Shown here piece by piece: positions 52,057 to 61,054 of a stretch of DNA of 64,000 bases (positions are counted from its first letter, which is position 1; each line of letters starts with the position of its first letter). The position numbers and the translations under genes were made by a program. A model generated the notes under the pieces. The model was not told the origin of the DNA. It searched no databases and saw only the letters and a program-made list of their open reading frames with translations. The stretch comes from Pollutiaquabacter sp046052345 (GTDB lineage Bacteria; Bacteroidota; Bacteroidia; AKYH767-A; 2013-40CM-41-45), in the NCBI GenBank assembly GCA_046052345.1, contig JBJOMN010000022.1, positions 62,001-126,000 of the forward strand. Direction: 5' to 3'.

Positions 52057-53085
52057 TTACCTGGAACTGACTGTCATCGATTTTACAGACCTCACTTTCA
52101 CATCGGCATTCGGGCGCACGAAAAGCACACCCGTCACCACCACGGTGTCCCCGGAAGCAAGACCGTCGGTGATCTCTACTGACTCCTCGGTACGTATACC
52201 GGTCTTCACGGCGACAAACCTTCCCTTGCCTTCCCGAACTACGATGACCCTGCTGGCGACGGCGTCCGGGATGATGCACTGCGCCGGCATCGCAATCCCA
52301 CGCTGCGTGCGTTGCAAGCTCACCTTGACGAACGCTCCCGGTGTCAGGCGACCACTGTTCACCGTAGCCCGTGCTTTAAGGTTGCGGGTAGTCGTATTGA
52401 TTTGTGGCTCAACGGCTGTCAGGGTAGCAGGAATGGTATCGCCTGAAGCAGCAATGACCTCTACAGGACGTCCTGTCTTAAGGCGGTCCGCGAAATCCTC
52501 AGGAACCGTGAAGTCGATTCTAAGCGGGCCGTTTTCAACGATGGTGCCCAAGTCGGTCTGAGGAGTCACGTAGGCGCCAGGGCTCACCATCCGCAGCCCG
52601 AGCGTTCCGTCAAATGGAGCGCGGACTTCGGTCTTTTCGATCTGCGCCCTTGTCATGTCCGCCGCTGCCTCGGAGGCCGCGACATCCGCGACCGCTTTAT
52701 CATAATCGGCCTGATTGACGCCGTTGACGGCCAGCATCTTTTCGAACCGGTCCTTGTTCTTGCGGGCAAGGTCAAGCTGTATCTGCTCGTGGCGCAACCG
52801 GGCCTGCAGGTCAGCATCATTCACTTTGGCCAGCAACGTCCCTTTCTTGACAAAAGCGCCGTCCTTCATATCCAGGACGGTAAGACGTCCACCCGATTCC
52901 ACGTGCAGCTCGACCATCTCTGCCGACAAAACTGTCCCGTTCGCCTCGAGCTCTTCCCGGATATCCGTTTCGGAAGCGACGATGACATCGACGCTGACAG
53001 GCTGTGCCGGAGGCGGACCGGTATTCTTCTTGCCGGAGCAGGCCAGCAGAACCGCTATAAGTAAAAGGGAACTGAAAAGGCGCAT
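52057..53085 (-). CDS. RND periplasmic adaptor (membrane fusion) lipoprotein
   Basis: A 342-residue adaptor. From ATG 53085 it begins MRLFSSLLLIAVLLACSGKK, giving a lipobox at C16, so it is anchored as a lipoprotein. The body has the barrel-sandwich EANGTVLSAEMVELHVESGG, a coiled-coil hairpin of about 60 residues (RLRHEQIQLDLARKNKDRFE), and a beta-barrel beginning APFDGTLGLRMVSPG. A longer frame upstream has no signal and starts before the TACCTTTA box at 53111-53104, so the shorter start is chosen. First gene of the pump operon. Confidence 0.93.
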   Translation of the reverse strand: MRLFSSLLLIAVLLACSGKKNTGPPPAQPVSVDVIVASETDIREELEANGTVLSAEMVELHVESGGRLTVLDMKDGAFVKKGTLLAKVNDADLQARLRHEQIQLDLARKNKDRFEKMLAVNGVNQADYDKAVADVAASEAAADMTRAQIEKTEVRAPFDGTLGLRMVSPGAYVTPQTDLGTIVENGPLRIDFTVPEDFADRLKTGRPVEVIAASGDTIPATLTAVEPQINTTTRNLKARATVNSGRLTPGAFVKVSLQRTQRGIAMPAQCIIPDAVASRVIVVREGKGRFVAVKTGIRTEESVEITDGLASGDTVVVTGVLFVRPNADVKVRSVKSMTVSSR

Positions 53086-53195
53086 GACGGGTTTTACCTG
53101 ATGTAAAGGTATCGACATCCGGGGACGGGGCATGAATCCCTGTCTCCATTTGTCCACATTCTTATCAATAGATTCCGGCATTAAACGCCTACGTT

Positions 53196-53203
53196 TATCT
53201 TTG
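53196..53203 (+). promoter_or_regulatory. -7 box TATCTTTG of the cyclase lipoprotein
   Basis: Perfect TAnnTTTG 15 bases before ATG 53219; fixes that start rather than a longer one at 53132. Confidence 0.55.
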
Positions 53204-53218
53204 AAGAAACGTCCTGCT

Positions 53219-54052
53219 ATGTATCCGTTCCGCCAACTACTCACGTTTATCATCGCTCCCCTGCTCCTGACGAGTTGCCTGCGCCAGGAGGAGAAAATCA
53301 TCGTCGTGGAAGAGCCGCAGTGGATCGATCTGACTCATCCGTTCGACAGCACCACGCTTTACTGGCCGAACAATCCCACCGGTTTCGTTCACAAGACCGA
53401 TGCAGAGGGCATCACCCCGCTTGGATATTTCTATTCCTCCTATTCAGTATGCGCCCCCGAACACGGAGGCACTCATCTGGATGCTCCCGTCCACTTCGCG
53501 GAGGGTAAGGAGACGGTGGATGAGATTCCGTTGGAACACCTCACCGGGGAGGCAGTCGTCGTGGACGTATCGGAAAGAGCACTGAAAGACCGCGACTACC
53601 TCATCTCCGTTTCAGACATGGAGGCCTGGGAGAAGTCGAACGGTACGCTGGCTCCGAATACGATCGTACTGTTCCGTACCGGATATGGGAAGTTCTATCC
53701 CGACCGGGAAAAGTATTTCGGCACGTCGATGAGAGGACCCGAGGCGATTCCGCTGCTGCATTTTCCGGGCATCGATCCTTCCTGTGCGGAATGGCTGGTG
53801 AAGCGCCGCAACATCAAAGCCGTCGGATTGGATACGCCGAGTATGGATTACGGTCAGTCAAAAGACTTCAGGACACATCAGGTCATTTGCGGAAACAATG
53901 TTCCTGGCTTCGAGAATGTCGCGAATCTGGACCGTCTTCCTGAAAAGGGTATCCGTGTTATCGCCCTGCCGATGAAAATCGGAAAGGGAAGCGGGGCGCC
54001 GTTGCGGATCATCGCGAGTGTGATGAAAGAACTCCCGAAAATCAATGAGTAG
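53219..54052 (+). CDS. Cyclase-family (kynurenine-formamidase-like) lipoprotein
   Basis: A 277-residue metal-dependent hydrolase of the cyclase/KynB-like family, but with a lipoprotein signal (MYPFRQLLTFIIAPLLLTSC, lipobox LLTSC20). The metal-binding motif HGGTHLDAPVHF is intact, followed by RTGYGKFYPDREKYFG and the late AVGLDTPSMDYGQSKDFRTH. Bacterial KynB hydrolyses N-formylkynurenine in the cytosol; this one should act outside the cytoplasm, so a different substrate is likely. Divergent from the RND adaptor. Confidence 0.87.
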   Translation: MYPFRQLLTFIIAPLLLTSCLRQEEKIIVVEEPQWIDLTHPFDSTTLYWPNNPTGFVHKTDAEGITPLGYFYSSYSVCAPEHGGTHLDAPVHFAEGKETVDEIPLEHLTGEAVVVDVSERALKDRDYLISVSDMEAWEKSNGTLAPNTIVLFRTGYGKFYPDREKYFGTSMRGPEAIPLLHFPGIDPSCAEWLVKRRNIKAVGLDTPSMDYGQSKDFRTHQVICGNNVPGFENVANLDRLPEKGIRVIALPMKIGKGSGAPLRIIASVMKELPKINE

Positions 54053-54134
54053 TGCGGAAAAGGCGGAGCGATAAGGATGTCAGTCCGCGTCTGTATCCTG
54101 TCTATTAACGATCAGGTAACGTAACGCTTCAATT

Positions 54135-54557
54135 TCATTCCTTGAGGAACTTTACCAGTCCCGGAAAATAGACTTCCGGCGTCTCATATTGCGCGATGTA
54201 GCCGCTGTTCGGACACTGCAGGAATCGACCCTGAATCACCTCTTTTGACTTCCAATCCATCCGGGAAGGATCCATGGTATCGTCCGAGCCGCAAATTAAC
54301 TGGGACGGAGTCCGCAGATCTTTCAGACGGGACTTGATATCCCTTTCCTTCAAAGTCGCATTTGCGGAGATGTCGTATTCAATGTGTCCCAGGGTATGCG
54401 TGGTGTAACAGTAAAGATAAATGTTCCCGAAGTGGAAACGGAAGAGGAAGTGAAGGGTTCGACGCTTTAACCCTATTTGATCGTCAACCTGTTCGAAATT
54501 CCTACCGGCTCTGCGTGGTTTGATTTTTCGTACGCAAGAGCAGGCCTGCACTTTCAT
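54135..54557 (-). pseudogene. Remnant of a proline-iminopeptidase-like alpha/beta hydrolase
   Basis: The C-terminal third of a proline iminopeptidase-like hydrolase. DIKSRLKDLRTPSQLICGSD and DTMDPSRMDWKSKEVIQGRF align with the family's late region, with the catalytic-acid loop (G-x-D-TMDP) kept. The family sequence PNGSHMAQYDD reads PNSGYIAQYET here, so the catalytic histidine is lost. The N-terminal two thirds, including the nucleophile, are absent, and the first 60 residues of the open frame do not look like this family. It ends beside the O-antigen-ligase-like gene. A broken gene is the simplest reading; a translated 140-residue ORF is not excluded. Confidence 0.65.
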
Positions 54558-54558
54558 T

Positions 54559-56892
54559 TCATTCGTAACAGGCTTTCCGCATTTCCTCTTGTACCTGGAA
54601 GCCGTTACGAACAGCCATTTCGACGTCGCGGCAAGCGCTTATTCTGTCATTTAGATTGAATCGGCAAATCGCCCGATAGTTGTAATACTTCCCTGAGTTA
54701 GGATAATCCTCGATCAGGGTGTTATAAATAGCCAATGCACTGCCGTACTCCTTGAGCTGAAGGTGGCAATATGCCAGATTGCCCCTGCAATATTCATCCC
54801 TTGATTGGAATGGAAGCGCCTCCATGTAGGATTGGACCGCCTCCGGATATCTTTTTTGGTCCTGATAATATCCTCCGCGATAAAACGCGTAATCGAAGTG
54901 AAGTAATGAGTCGGAGGGTTGTTCGCGATATGCGGTCTCAAGGTCTTTCAAGAAAGACTCGAGATTTCTCGTACAGAAATACATGTTCAGCACGAAGGCA
55001 TGACATCCTTGCGGGTTCTTATTCCACTTCCTGAATTCATAGTATGTACGCCGGACGCCGGAGGAGTCCAGGCTTTTTGAGAGCATGCCATTGTAGTGCT
55101 GGAACAACTGCAGATTACTTGGCCGGTTTTCGCAGGCCAGTTTTGCGTAATACAAGGCAGAATCCTTGTTACCCAGCTCCTCATGAACCTTGCTTCGGAT
55201 CAGCTCGGCATAAAATTGATACGGATTAGAACGTTTGTCGGCGTCAAGAAGACGGAAAGCTTCCTCGTACTTCTTTTCTTGTACGAGATATTTCGCTTTC
55301 ACACATGCGATCGGGAGTCCGCTTAACTCATTGATATTCGGAAAATCGGGGAGTCCTTTCAAAACTTCGTAGGAGGTGATGCCTTTCATTGAAGAAGAAG
55401 CTCCGCCGTCCCAATCATCTGCAATGAGCGTCTGAAAACGAAAGGACTTGAATACCTTATAGGATACGGTCGTCATTATAATGCTCAGAAGGAGGAAGAA
55501 CAACAGCAGTTTCCCCCGTAACCCTTCTGAAAATGTTTTTTTTGCTGGGTATCCATGACTTGTCGCGACAATGCCCGCAGCAGTGAATGAAAATATCATC
55601 TGCATATTAGGCCGCTCCAAAGGAAAATTGAAAAATGCATCCACCATATAAGCCGAAAGAATGGCTGCGAGTGTCGTTGCAGAGAGGTCTTCGTGTTGCT
55701 CTTTCGAAGAGCGTATCATGCTTTTCAGGACGAAAAAACCCAATGCCACGAAAAGTGCAAAGTATACCGCGCCACCGGGAATTCCGGTATCGGCAGTAAC
55801 TTCAAGAAAATCATTATGTACATGCTTGGCCGATCCGAAGCCGTTCCTGAAATGCCTCTCGTAGGGAATTTCATGTATGCCCCAGTTGCCGAATCCTCCG
55901 CCTGCCAAAGGGTGAAGTGAGATGAAATCCAAAGCGAAACCCCAATATTGTAATCGTCCCGTACTGGCTTCGTTGGATGTTCCGATGGAAGAGAAGCGTT
56001 CGGTGGCAGAAGTGTAATTAAGCGTCTGCTTACCCTTGCTTGCCAGACGGAAAACGGACTCGGAAAGCACGATTCCCGCGACGAACATGGCAGCTACCAG
56101 CGAAAGTCCCTTCAGGCAGGTTCCGAGCCGGGACGTACGCAGGCCCCGCTGAATAAGCCCGGTGGCCATCACAAGCAATCCGATAAGTGCTCCGATATAG
56201 GAGGCACGGGCGTTCAGAAGAGCAACCGCGGAAACGGAAAACAATAGTACGGAAGCGAAGAAGGTACGTGTCCCACCCTTCTTTTGAAGCACAAGATGGA
56301 TCAGCACAGGAAGCTTTACGGCTATGCTTGCTGCAAGTACGTTCTTGTTACCGGTGTTTCCTCGGATGTGATAGATGACTTCGTTCATTCCGCTGAAAAG
56401 GGATAGATTATTGAAAAGCTCCCTGTATACACTGAATGTCTCGACGACACAAAGCGCCCCCAGCAACGTAAAGGTTTCACCGACAAGATTTTTCCTGGCG
56501 GATATCAACGCACCGAAAGTGATGAATGCTATGAAGGCGGTGATCAGACGGGAATAAGCGACAATGCTTTCGGACAAATTGAACGAAGCAAAAAAGGAAG
56601 CGGCACCAAGAAGAATGAAAGCGATGTATAATATGGAAGGCAGGCTTCTTAGAAAATTCAAGTCCGCTTTGGATCGTATGCTGTACAGGTATCCTGCGGA
56701 CATTACATTGAGTGCCGCGATGAAAAACCAATGAGCACCCATCGAATCGATAGCACCGAATGCGGGAAGTGCGCAGGCGAGGAAATAACAGAATACGATT
56801 AATCGGTCCGCGGAAAATAAAGAAGATCCTGCTGATCGGGCAGAGGCGTTGTTGCCTTTTGGGGGTTTGGACGTGTGTCCTTGCTTTTTCAA
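54559..56892 (-). CDS. O-antigen-ligase-like membrane protein with TPR tail
   Basis: A 777-residue protein. Residues about 25-450 hold some eleven membrane segments with the Wzy_C/O-antigen-ligase domain, recognised from RASYIGALIGLLVM and the loop AGGGFGNWGIHEIPYERHFR plus HVHNDFLEVTADTGIPG. From about 510 a periplasmic tail of TPR-like repeats follows (AKYLVQEKKYEEAFRLLDAD, NLAYCHLQLKEYGSALAIYN, YRAICRFNLNDRISACRDVE). The family transfers or polymerises glycans at the periplasmic face; ligase versus O-glycosyltransferase cannot be told. No polysaccharide cluster surrounds it. Confidence 0.87.
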   Translation of the reverse strand: MKKQGHTSKPPKGNNASARSAGSSLFSADRLIVFCYFLACALPAFGAIDSMGAHWFFIAALNVMSAGYLYSIRSKADLNFLRSLPSILYIAFILLGAASFFASFNLSESIVAYSRLITAFIAFITFGALISARKNLVGETFTLLGALCVVETFSVYRELFNNLSLFSGMNEVIYHIRGNTGNKNVLAASIAVKLPVLIHLVLQKKGGTRTFFASVLLFSVSAVALLNARASYIGALIGLLVMATGLIQRGLRTSRLGTCLKGLSLVAAMFVAGIVLSESVFRLASKGKQTLNYTSATERFSSIGTSNEASTGRLQYWGFALDFISLHPLAGGGFGNWGIHEIPYERHFRNGFGSAKHVHNDFLEVTADTGIPGGAVYFALFVALGFFVLKSMIRSSKEQHEDLSATTLAAILSAYMVDAFFNFPLERPNMQMIFSFTAAGIVATSHGYPAKKTFSEGLRGKLLLFFLLLSIIMTTVSYKVFKSFRFQTLIADDWDGGASSSMKGITSYEVLKGLPDFPNINELSGLPIACVKAKYLVQEKKYEEAFRLLDADKRSNPYQFYAELIRSKVHEELGNKDSALYYAKLACENRPSNLQLFQHYNGMLSKSLDSSGVRRTYYEFRKWNKNPQGCHAFVLNMYFCTRNLESFLKDLETAYREQPSDSLLHFDYAFYRGGYYQDQKRYPEAVQSYMEALPFQSRDEYCRGNLAYCHLQLKEYGSALAIYNTLIEDYPNSGKYYNYRAICRFNLNDRISACRDVEMAVRNGFQVQEEMRKACYE

Positions 56893-57108
56893 AGGATTAA
56901 GTTTTCAGGTCAGTTTACAATGTAGAAATATTATCCGGTTGACGGGTCTGCGGAATGGAGGGAATTAACCCTACCGCCTGTTGAAAGATCGTACGATCAA
57001 ACCCGGGTGATTGTAACGGAGCTGAATAGTCAAGAAGAAAATATATCTATTGACCGCCGCATGCGGAAAAGTTTATCCGTGCAGAGCTTCGAACGCGGCT
57101 TCAGAACT

Positions 57109-57116
57109 TACTTTTG
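57109..57116 (+). promoter_or_regulatory. -7 box TACTTTTG upstream of the epimerase gene
   Basis: TACTTTTG, 61 bases before ATG 57178. The 285-base gap from 56893 holds nothing else I can identify. Confidence 0.4.
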
Positions 57117-57177
57117 CTTATAAGGGCATCCATGTTACAATCGATCCGTTCGAAGCAGGGCTGCCATATTGAGCGAA

Positions 57178-58281
57178 ATGTACATCAGCCGCATCACACT
57201 CTTTCCGATACGTATTCCACTCAAGGAACCGTTCATCATTTCTCTGGGACCGCTCACCCATGCGGAAAACGTGTTTGTAAGGATCGAAACATCGGACGGA
57301 CTCACGGGGTGGGGTGAATGTTCGCCGTTCCGCACCATCCACGGCGAATCGGTCCGCACTTGCATGGCGGTCGGCGAGGATATGGCGAGACGCATCGTCA
57401 ATCAGGACATCTCCTCTCCTGAAAATCTGCTGGAAACCATGGACCGTTCCGTATACGCGAACACCAGCATAAAAAGCGCATTCGACATCGCCTTCCACGA
57501 CCTGCTCGCCCAACAACGACATGTTCCGCTCTTTCGTCTTTGGGGCGATATTCCAAAAAGGCCGTTGTACACGGATTACACGGTCAGCCTCTCCGGTAAA
57601 GAGAAGATGGTTTCGGATGCGAAGAGAATCCTCGATGAAGGGTATCCGGTCATCAAAGTGAAACTCGGCGGTGCGCCGGAAGAGGATATAGATCGGATAC
57701 AGGCCATCCGGTCGGCGGTAGGCACAGGGATCGCCATCAGGATCGATGCGAACCAGGGATGGTCTTTGGAAGGAGCGAAGACCGCGCTGCACGCAATGGC
57801 GGGATTGGGCATCGAACACTGCGAGGAGCCGCTGCCGAGGTGGCAATACGACCTTCTGCCGGAGCTGCGAAGCCACGTTTCGATTCCGCTGATGGCCGAC
57901 GAATCCTGTTGCAGCGAATACGACGCTCAGCGTCTCATCGACAGTAACGCCTGTCAGGGCATCAATATAAAATTGGGGAAATCCTCCGGTTTCGTACGCG
58001 CCCGCCGCATCGCTTCCACGGCAGGAGCGGCAGGCATGAAACTGCAAGTGGGAGGTTTTCTGGAATCGCGGCTAGGGTTCACCGCGTCAGCGCATTTTGC
58101 CGTTGCATACCCGGAAATAACGTGTATCGATTTCGACACGCCGCTCATGTTCACCGCCGATCCGGTATCGGGAGGGATAAGCTATGGAAGAAACGGAAGA
58201 ATTGAGTTGGGCGAGGAACCGGGACTCGGCGCCTGCCTCCATCCCGACCGGATGAACTCATCGGAGTCGGTGACCGTCTGA
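57178..58281 (+). CDS. Dipeptide epimerase (L-Ala-D/L-Glu type, enolase superfamily)
   Basis: A 367-residue muconate-lactonizing-type enolase-superfamily enzyme, most like Ala-Glu epimerases of peptidoglycan recycling. The catalytic lysines are K162 in VIKVKLGG and K268 in NIKLGKSSG; metal ligands are D190 (IRIDANQGW), E216 (CEEPLP) and D241 (MADESCC). The capping domain is N-terminal (about 1-120). ATG 57178 is chosen over a TTG three codons upstream. Substrate specificity cannot be read by eye; N-succinylamino-acid or other dipeptide epimerase are alternatives. Confidence 0.87.
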   Translation: MYISRITLFPIRIPLKEPFIISLGPLTHAENVFVRIETSDGLTGWGECSPFRTIHGESVRTCMAVGEDMARRIVNQDISSPENLLETMDRSVYANTSIKSAFDIAFHDLLAQQRHVPLFRLWGDIPKRPLYTDYTVSLSGKEKMVSDAKRILDEGYPVIKVKLGGAPEEDIDRIQAIRSAVGTGIAIRIDANQGWSLEGAKTALHAMAGLGIEHCEEPLPRWQYDLLPELRSHVSIPLMADESCCSEYDAQRLIDSNACQGINIKLGKSSGFVRARRIASTAGAAGMKLQVGGFLESRLGFTASAHFAVAYPEITCIDFDTPLMFTADPVSGGISYGRNGRIELGEEPGLGACLHPDRMNSSESVTV

Positions 58282-58291
58282 AAGGTATCGC

Positions 58292-59275
58292 TCAGATCTT
58301 TGCGAGCGACCCCTTCAGGTGATTGATCACATTCACCTCGACGGCGTCGATCCCCTTCCGGTCGGCAAGATAACAGGAAGCCCAGTCGGTGAGGTGGATC
58401 AGATAGAGCGAACGCTCCAAGTGGGAACCGCCTTTTGACCAGATTTCCAGAACGTGCGGAGTTCGCTGAAGCATGATCTCCTTGGAGATCTCCATCCGCG
58501 CCTGCGTACGGAAATAGTCCGTTTCATTACGCAGGAAGACGACCGCACATTCCGGGTGTTGCTCCGCCCAGCCGACGAGTTCGTTATGGTTCATCTCGGG
58601 CAGGATGTGATGCCAGCACAGCATCTTGGAATTCTCGTTGATCTGCTGACGGAAACGGGTGGCTACGCCGTTGTATCCATCGGCGGCATATATCACCGGC
58701 ATCTTGCGGAAAAGGAAATCCGTAACCGCATTCGCTTCAGCCTGGATAACGGCCTTGCCCTGTTCCATTCGCGTCAGCGAAGCCTCCAGTTCCTGACGGA
58801 AAGAGCCGTCAATAAGTCCTACGCCTTTGAGGACATAGAAAAGCTGTGTGAGGGAATATCCGAGACAGGACCTGGGCGGCATTCCGCCGGGAATAAGGAT
58901 AAGGTCGAGGCCGTTCTCACCGGCCATCTCTGCGATCTTTCCGCCGGAGGTGATGCATACGATTTTAGCGTTTTTCCGCAAAGCGTGTTGCATCGCTTCG
59001 ATGGTCTCCTCGGTGTTGCCCGAATAGGAGCTTACAATCACAAGAGTGCCAGGACCGACGAAGGAAGGAAGGAAATAGTCCTTGTTGACCATCACGGGTA
59101 CCGGACACGAACCTGCAACGACTTCCGCCAGGATGGTGCCGCCGATGCCGGAGCCTCCCAAGCCTGTTATGACTACGTTTTGGATCGGAGAGGACGGGGC
59201 GGTAATCTTTGAAGATTCGCCGATGGCGATGGCTTCGCGCAGTTGCGCCGGGAAACGTTCTACTAACTCTTTCAT
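58292..59275 (-). CDS. Bifunctional phosphoglucose/phosphomannose isomerase
   Basis: A 327-residue SIS-domain sugar isomerase of the archaeal-type PGI/PMI family. The first SIS domain has GLGGSGIGGTILAEVVAG and SSYSGNTEETIEAMQHAL; the second has NENSKMLCWHHILPEMNHNE, which is diagnostic. It interconverts glucose-6-P or mannose-6-P with fructose-6-P. A TATTTTTG box (59302-59295) lies 19 bases upstream. It converges on the epimerase gene with a 10-base gap. Confidence 0.92.
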   Translation of the reverse strand: MKELVERFPAQLREAIAIGESSKITAPSSPIQNVVITGLGGSGIGGTILAEVVAGSCPVPVMVNKDYFLPSFVGPGTLVIVSSYSGNTEETIEAMQHALRKNAKIVCITSGGKIAEMAGENGLDLILIPGGMPPRSCLGYSLTQLFYVLKGVGLIDGSFRQELEASLTRMEQGKAVIQAEANAVTDFLFRKMPVIYAADGYNGVATRFRQQINENSKMLCWHHILPEMNHNELVGWAEQHPECAVVFLRNETDYFRTQARMEISKEIMLQRTPHVLEIWSKGGSHLERSLYLIHLTDWASCYLADRKGIDAVEVNVINHLKGSLAKI

Positions 59276-59294
59276 GCTGTATTCGATCAGTATG

Positions 59295-59302
59295 CAAAAA
59301 TA
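59295..59302 (-). promoter_or_regulatory. -7 box TATTTTTG of the isomerase gene
   Basis: TATTTTTG on the minus strand, 19 bases before ATG 59275. Confidence 0.5.
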
Positions 59303-59381
59303 AGGGAATACAGGAAGAAATCCGACCTGTACGATCGGGAGAATCCAACCTGGCGGAATCCTACAAATCCGTACGAAGCGC

Positions 59382-59389
59382 TATCTTTG
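59382..59389 (+). promoter_or_regulatory. -7 box TATCTTTG of lysS
   Basis: Perfect TAnnTTTG, 18 bases before ATG 59408; supports the downstream Met against a frame beginning at 59387. Confidence 0.55.
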
Positions 59390-59407
59390 CGGGAAATAAC
59401 AGGTGCT

Positions 59408-60931
59408 ATGGAACTGAACGAACAGGAGCTCATCCGCAGGCAGAAACTGGACGAGCTGCGCAGCCACGGAATCGATCCTTATCCGGCAGAAAGCTGGGAA
59501 GTGAACACTTCCTCCAAAGCCATTTTGGAGGGATTCGACGCCGACCCTGAGAAGTTCAAAGACCTCTCCTATGCCGGACGGATCATGAGCATCCGGGACA
59601 TGGGCAAAGCCCTCTTCATGGTGCTTCAGGATTCTGCCGGTCGCATACAGATCTATCTCCGCAGGGACGACATCTGTCCGGGCGAAAACAAGGAGCTGTT
59701 CGACTTCGTTGTCAAGAAGGGCCTGGACATCGGTGACATCATCGGCATCAAAGGTTTCGTCTTTCGTACCAAGACAGGCGAAATAACCATCCATAGCACC
59801 AACTTCAAACTCCTGTGCAAATCGTTGCGCCCGCTACCGGTGGTGAAGCAGGATGCAGACGGAAAAGTGCACGACGCGTTCACCGACCCGGAACAACGCT
59901 ACCGCATGCGCTACCTCGACCTGATTGTCAATCCGCAGGTCCGCGACACGTTCATCAAACGGACACAACTGGTGAATTCGATGCGTCATTACCTGAACGC
60001 AAAAGGATACCTCGAGGTGGAGACCCCGATTTTGCAACCGCTTTACGGAGGTGCGGCGGCACGTCCCTTCAAGACGCATCACAATACGCTCGACATGACG
60101 CTGTACCTGCGCATCGCCAACGAGCTTTACCTGAAGCGCCTGGTGGTCGGAGGATACGACGGCGTATACGAGTTCTCGAAGGATTTCCGGAACGAAGGCA
60201 TGAGCCGTTTCCACAATCCGGAGTTCACGCAGATGGAACTCTATGTCGCCTATAAGGATTACGACTGGATGATGGACCTGGTGGAGGAAATGGTAGAGAA
60301 GATCGCTCTGGACCTGCATGGAAAAACAGAGGTTCCGGTGGGCAACCATGTCATCAATTTCAAGCGGCCCTGGAAGCGTTACACCATGTACGAGTCCATC
60401 AAGGAGTTCACCGGCATCGACATATCGAACATGGACGAAGCGGAGCTTCGCAAGACGTGCAAGAGCATAGGTGTGGAGACGGACGAGAAGATGGGGCGCG
60501 GCAAGCTCATCGACAGCATCTTCGGCGACAAGGTGGAGCCGAAGCTTATCCAGCCTACCTTCATCACCGACTATCCGGTGGAGATGAGTCCGCTGGCGAA
60601 AAAGCACCGTACGAAACAAGGTCTTGTCGAACGTTTCGAGGCGATCTGTAACGGCAAGGAGATCTGTAATTCATTTTCGGAACTCAACGACCCGATCGAC
60701 CAGCGGGAGCGGTTCGAGCATCAGCTTGAACTCGGTGCCCGCGGCGACGACGAAGCGATGGTGCTGGATGAGGATTTCCTTCGGGCATTGGAATTCGGCA
60801 TGCCGCCGACCGCAGGTCTGGGCATCGGCATCGACCGCATCAGCATGATCATGACGAACAGCAACTCCATCCAGGACGTGCTATTCTTCCCGGCCATGCG
60901 GCCTGAAAAAGTCGCGGAAGAGGCGGAGTGA
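59408..60931 (+). CDS. lysS: Lysyl-tRNA synthetase (class II)
   Basis: Class IIb LysRS, 507 residues, the usual size. The N-terminal OB fold includes SYAGRIMSIRDMGKALFMVL and DSAGRIQIYL. Motif 1 is KRTQLVNSMRHYL and ends at VETPILQPLYGGAAARPFKT, motif 2 is EFSKDFRNEGMSRFHNPEFT, and motif 3 is GLGIGIDRISMI near the C-terminus. All are intact. ATG 59408 (MELNEQELIRRQKLDELRSH) is chosen. A terminator follows 56 bases after the stop. Confidence 0.97.
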   Translation: MELNEQELIRRQKLDELRSHGIDPYPAESWEVNTSSKAILEGFDADPEKFKDLSYAGRIMSIRDMGKALFMVLQDSAGRIQIYLRRDDICPGENKELFDFVVKKGLDIGDIIGIKGFVFRTKTGEITIHSTNFKLLCKSLRPLPVVKQDADGKVHDAFTDPEQRYRMRYLDLIVNPQVRDTFIKRTQLVNSMRHYLNAKGYLEVETPILQPLYGGAAARPFKTHHNTLDMTLYLRIANELYLKRLVVGGYDGVYEFSKDFRNEGMSRFHNPEFTQMELYVAYKDYDWMMDLVEEMVEKIALDLHGKTEVPVGNHVINFKRPWKRYTMYESIKEFTGIDISNMDEAELRKTCKSIGVETDEKMGRGKLIDSIFGDKVEPKLIQPTFITDYPVEMSPLAKKHRTKQGLVERFEAICNGKEICNSFSELNDPIDQRERFEHQLELGARGDDEAMVLDEDFLRALEFGMPPTAGLGIGIDRISMIMTNSNSIQDVLFFPAMRPEKVAEEAE

Positions 60932-60986
60932 AGACGATTTTAGAATTCGTCAGAATCTTCTGCTCATTTCATTATTGAGTTAAAGC

Positions 60987-61008
60987 CCGCAGATTTGCGG
61001 TTTTTTTT
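60987..61008 (+). terminator. Terminator after lysS
   Basis: Stem CCGCA (60987-60991) with TGCGG (60996-61000), a GATT loop, and a run of eight T residues (61001-61008). Confidence 0.75.
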
Positions 61009-61054
61009 ATTTCTCCCCTTTAATTGGTTTGAGCCATGGCGAGCTCCGTCTATT

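Noticed and set aside
53086..53301. N-terminal extension of the RND adaptor
   Set aside because: It runs across the divergent promoter region and would bury the lipoprotein signal.
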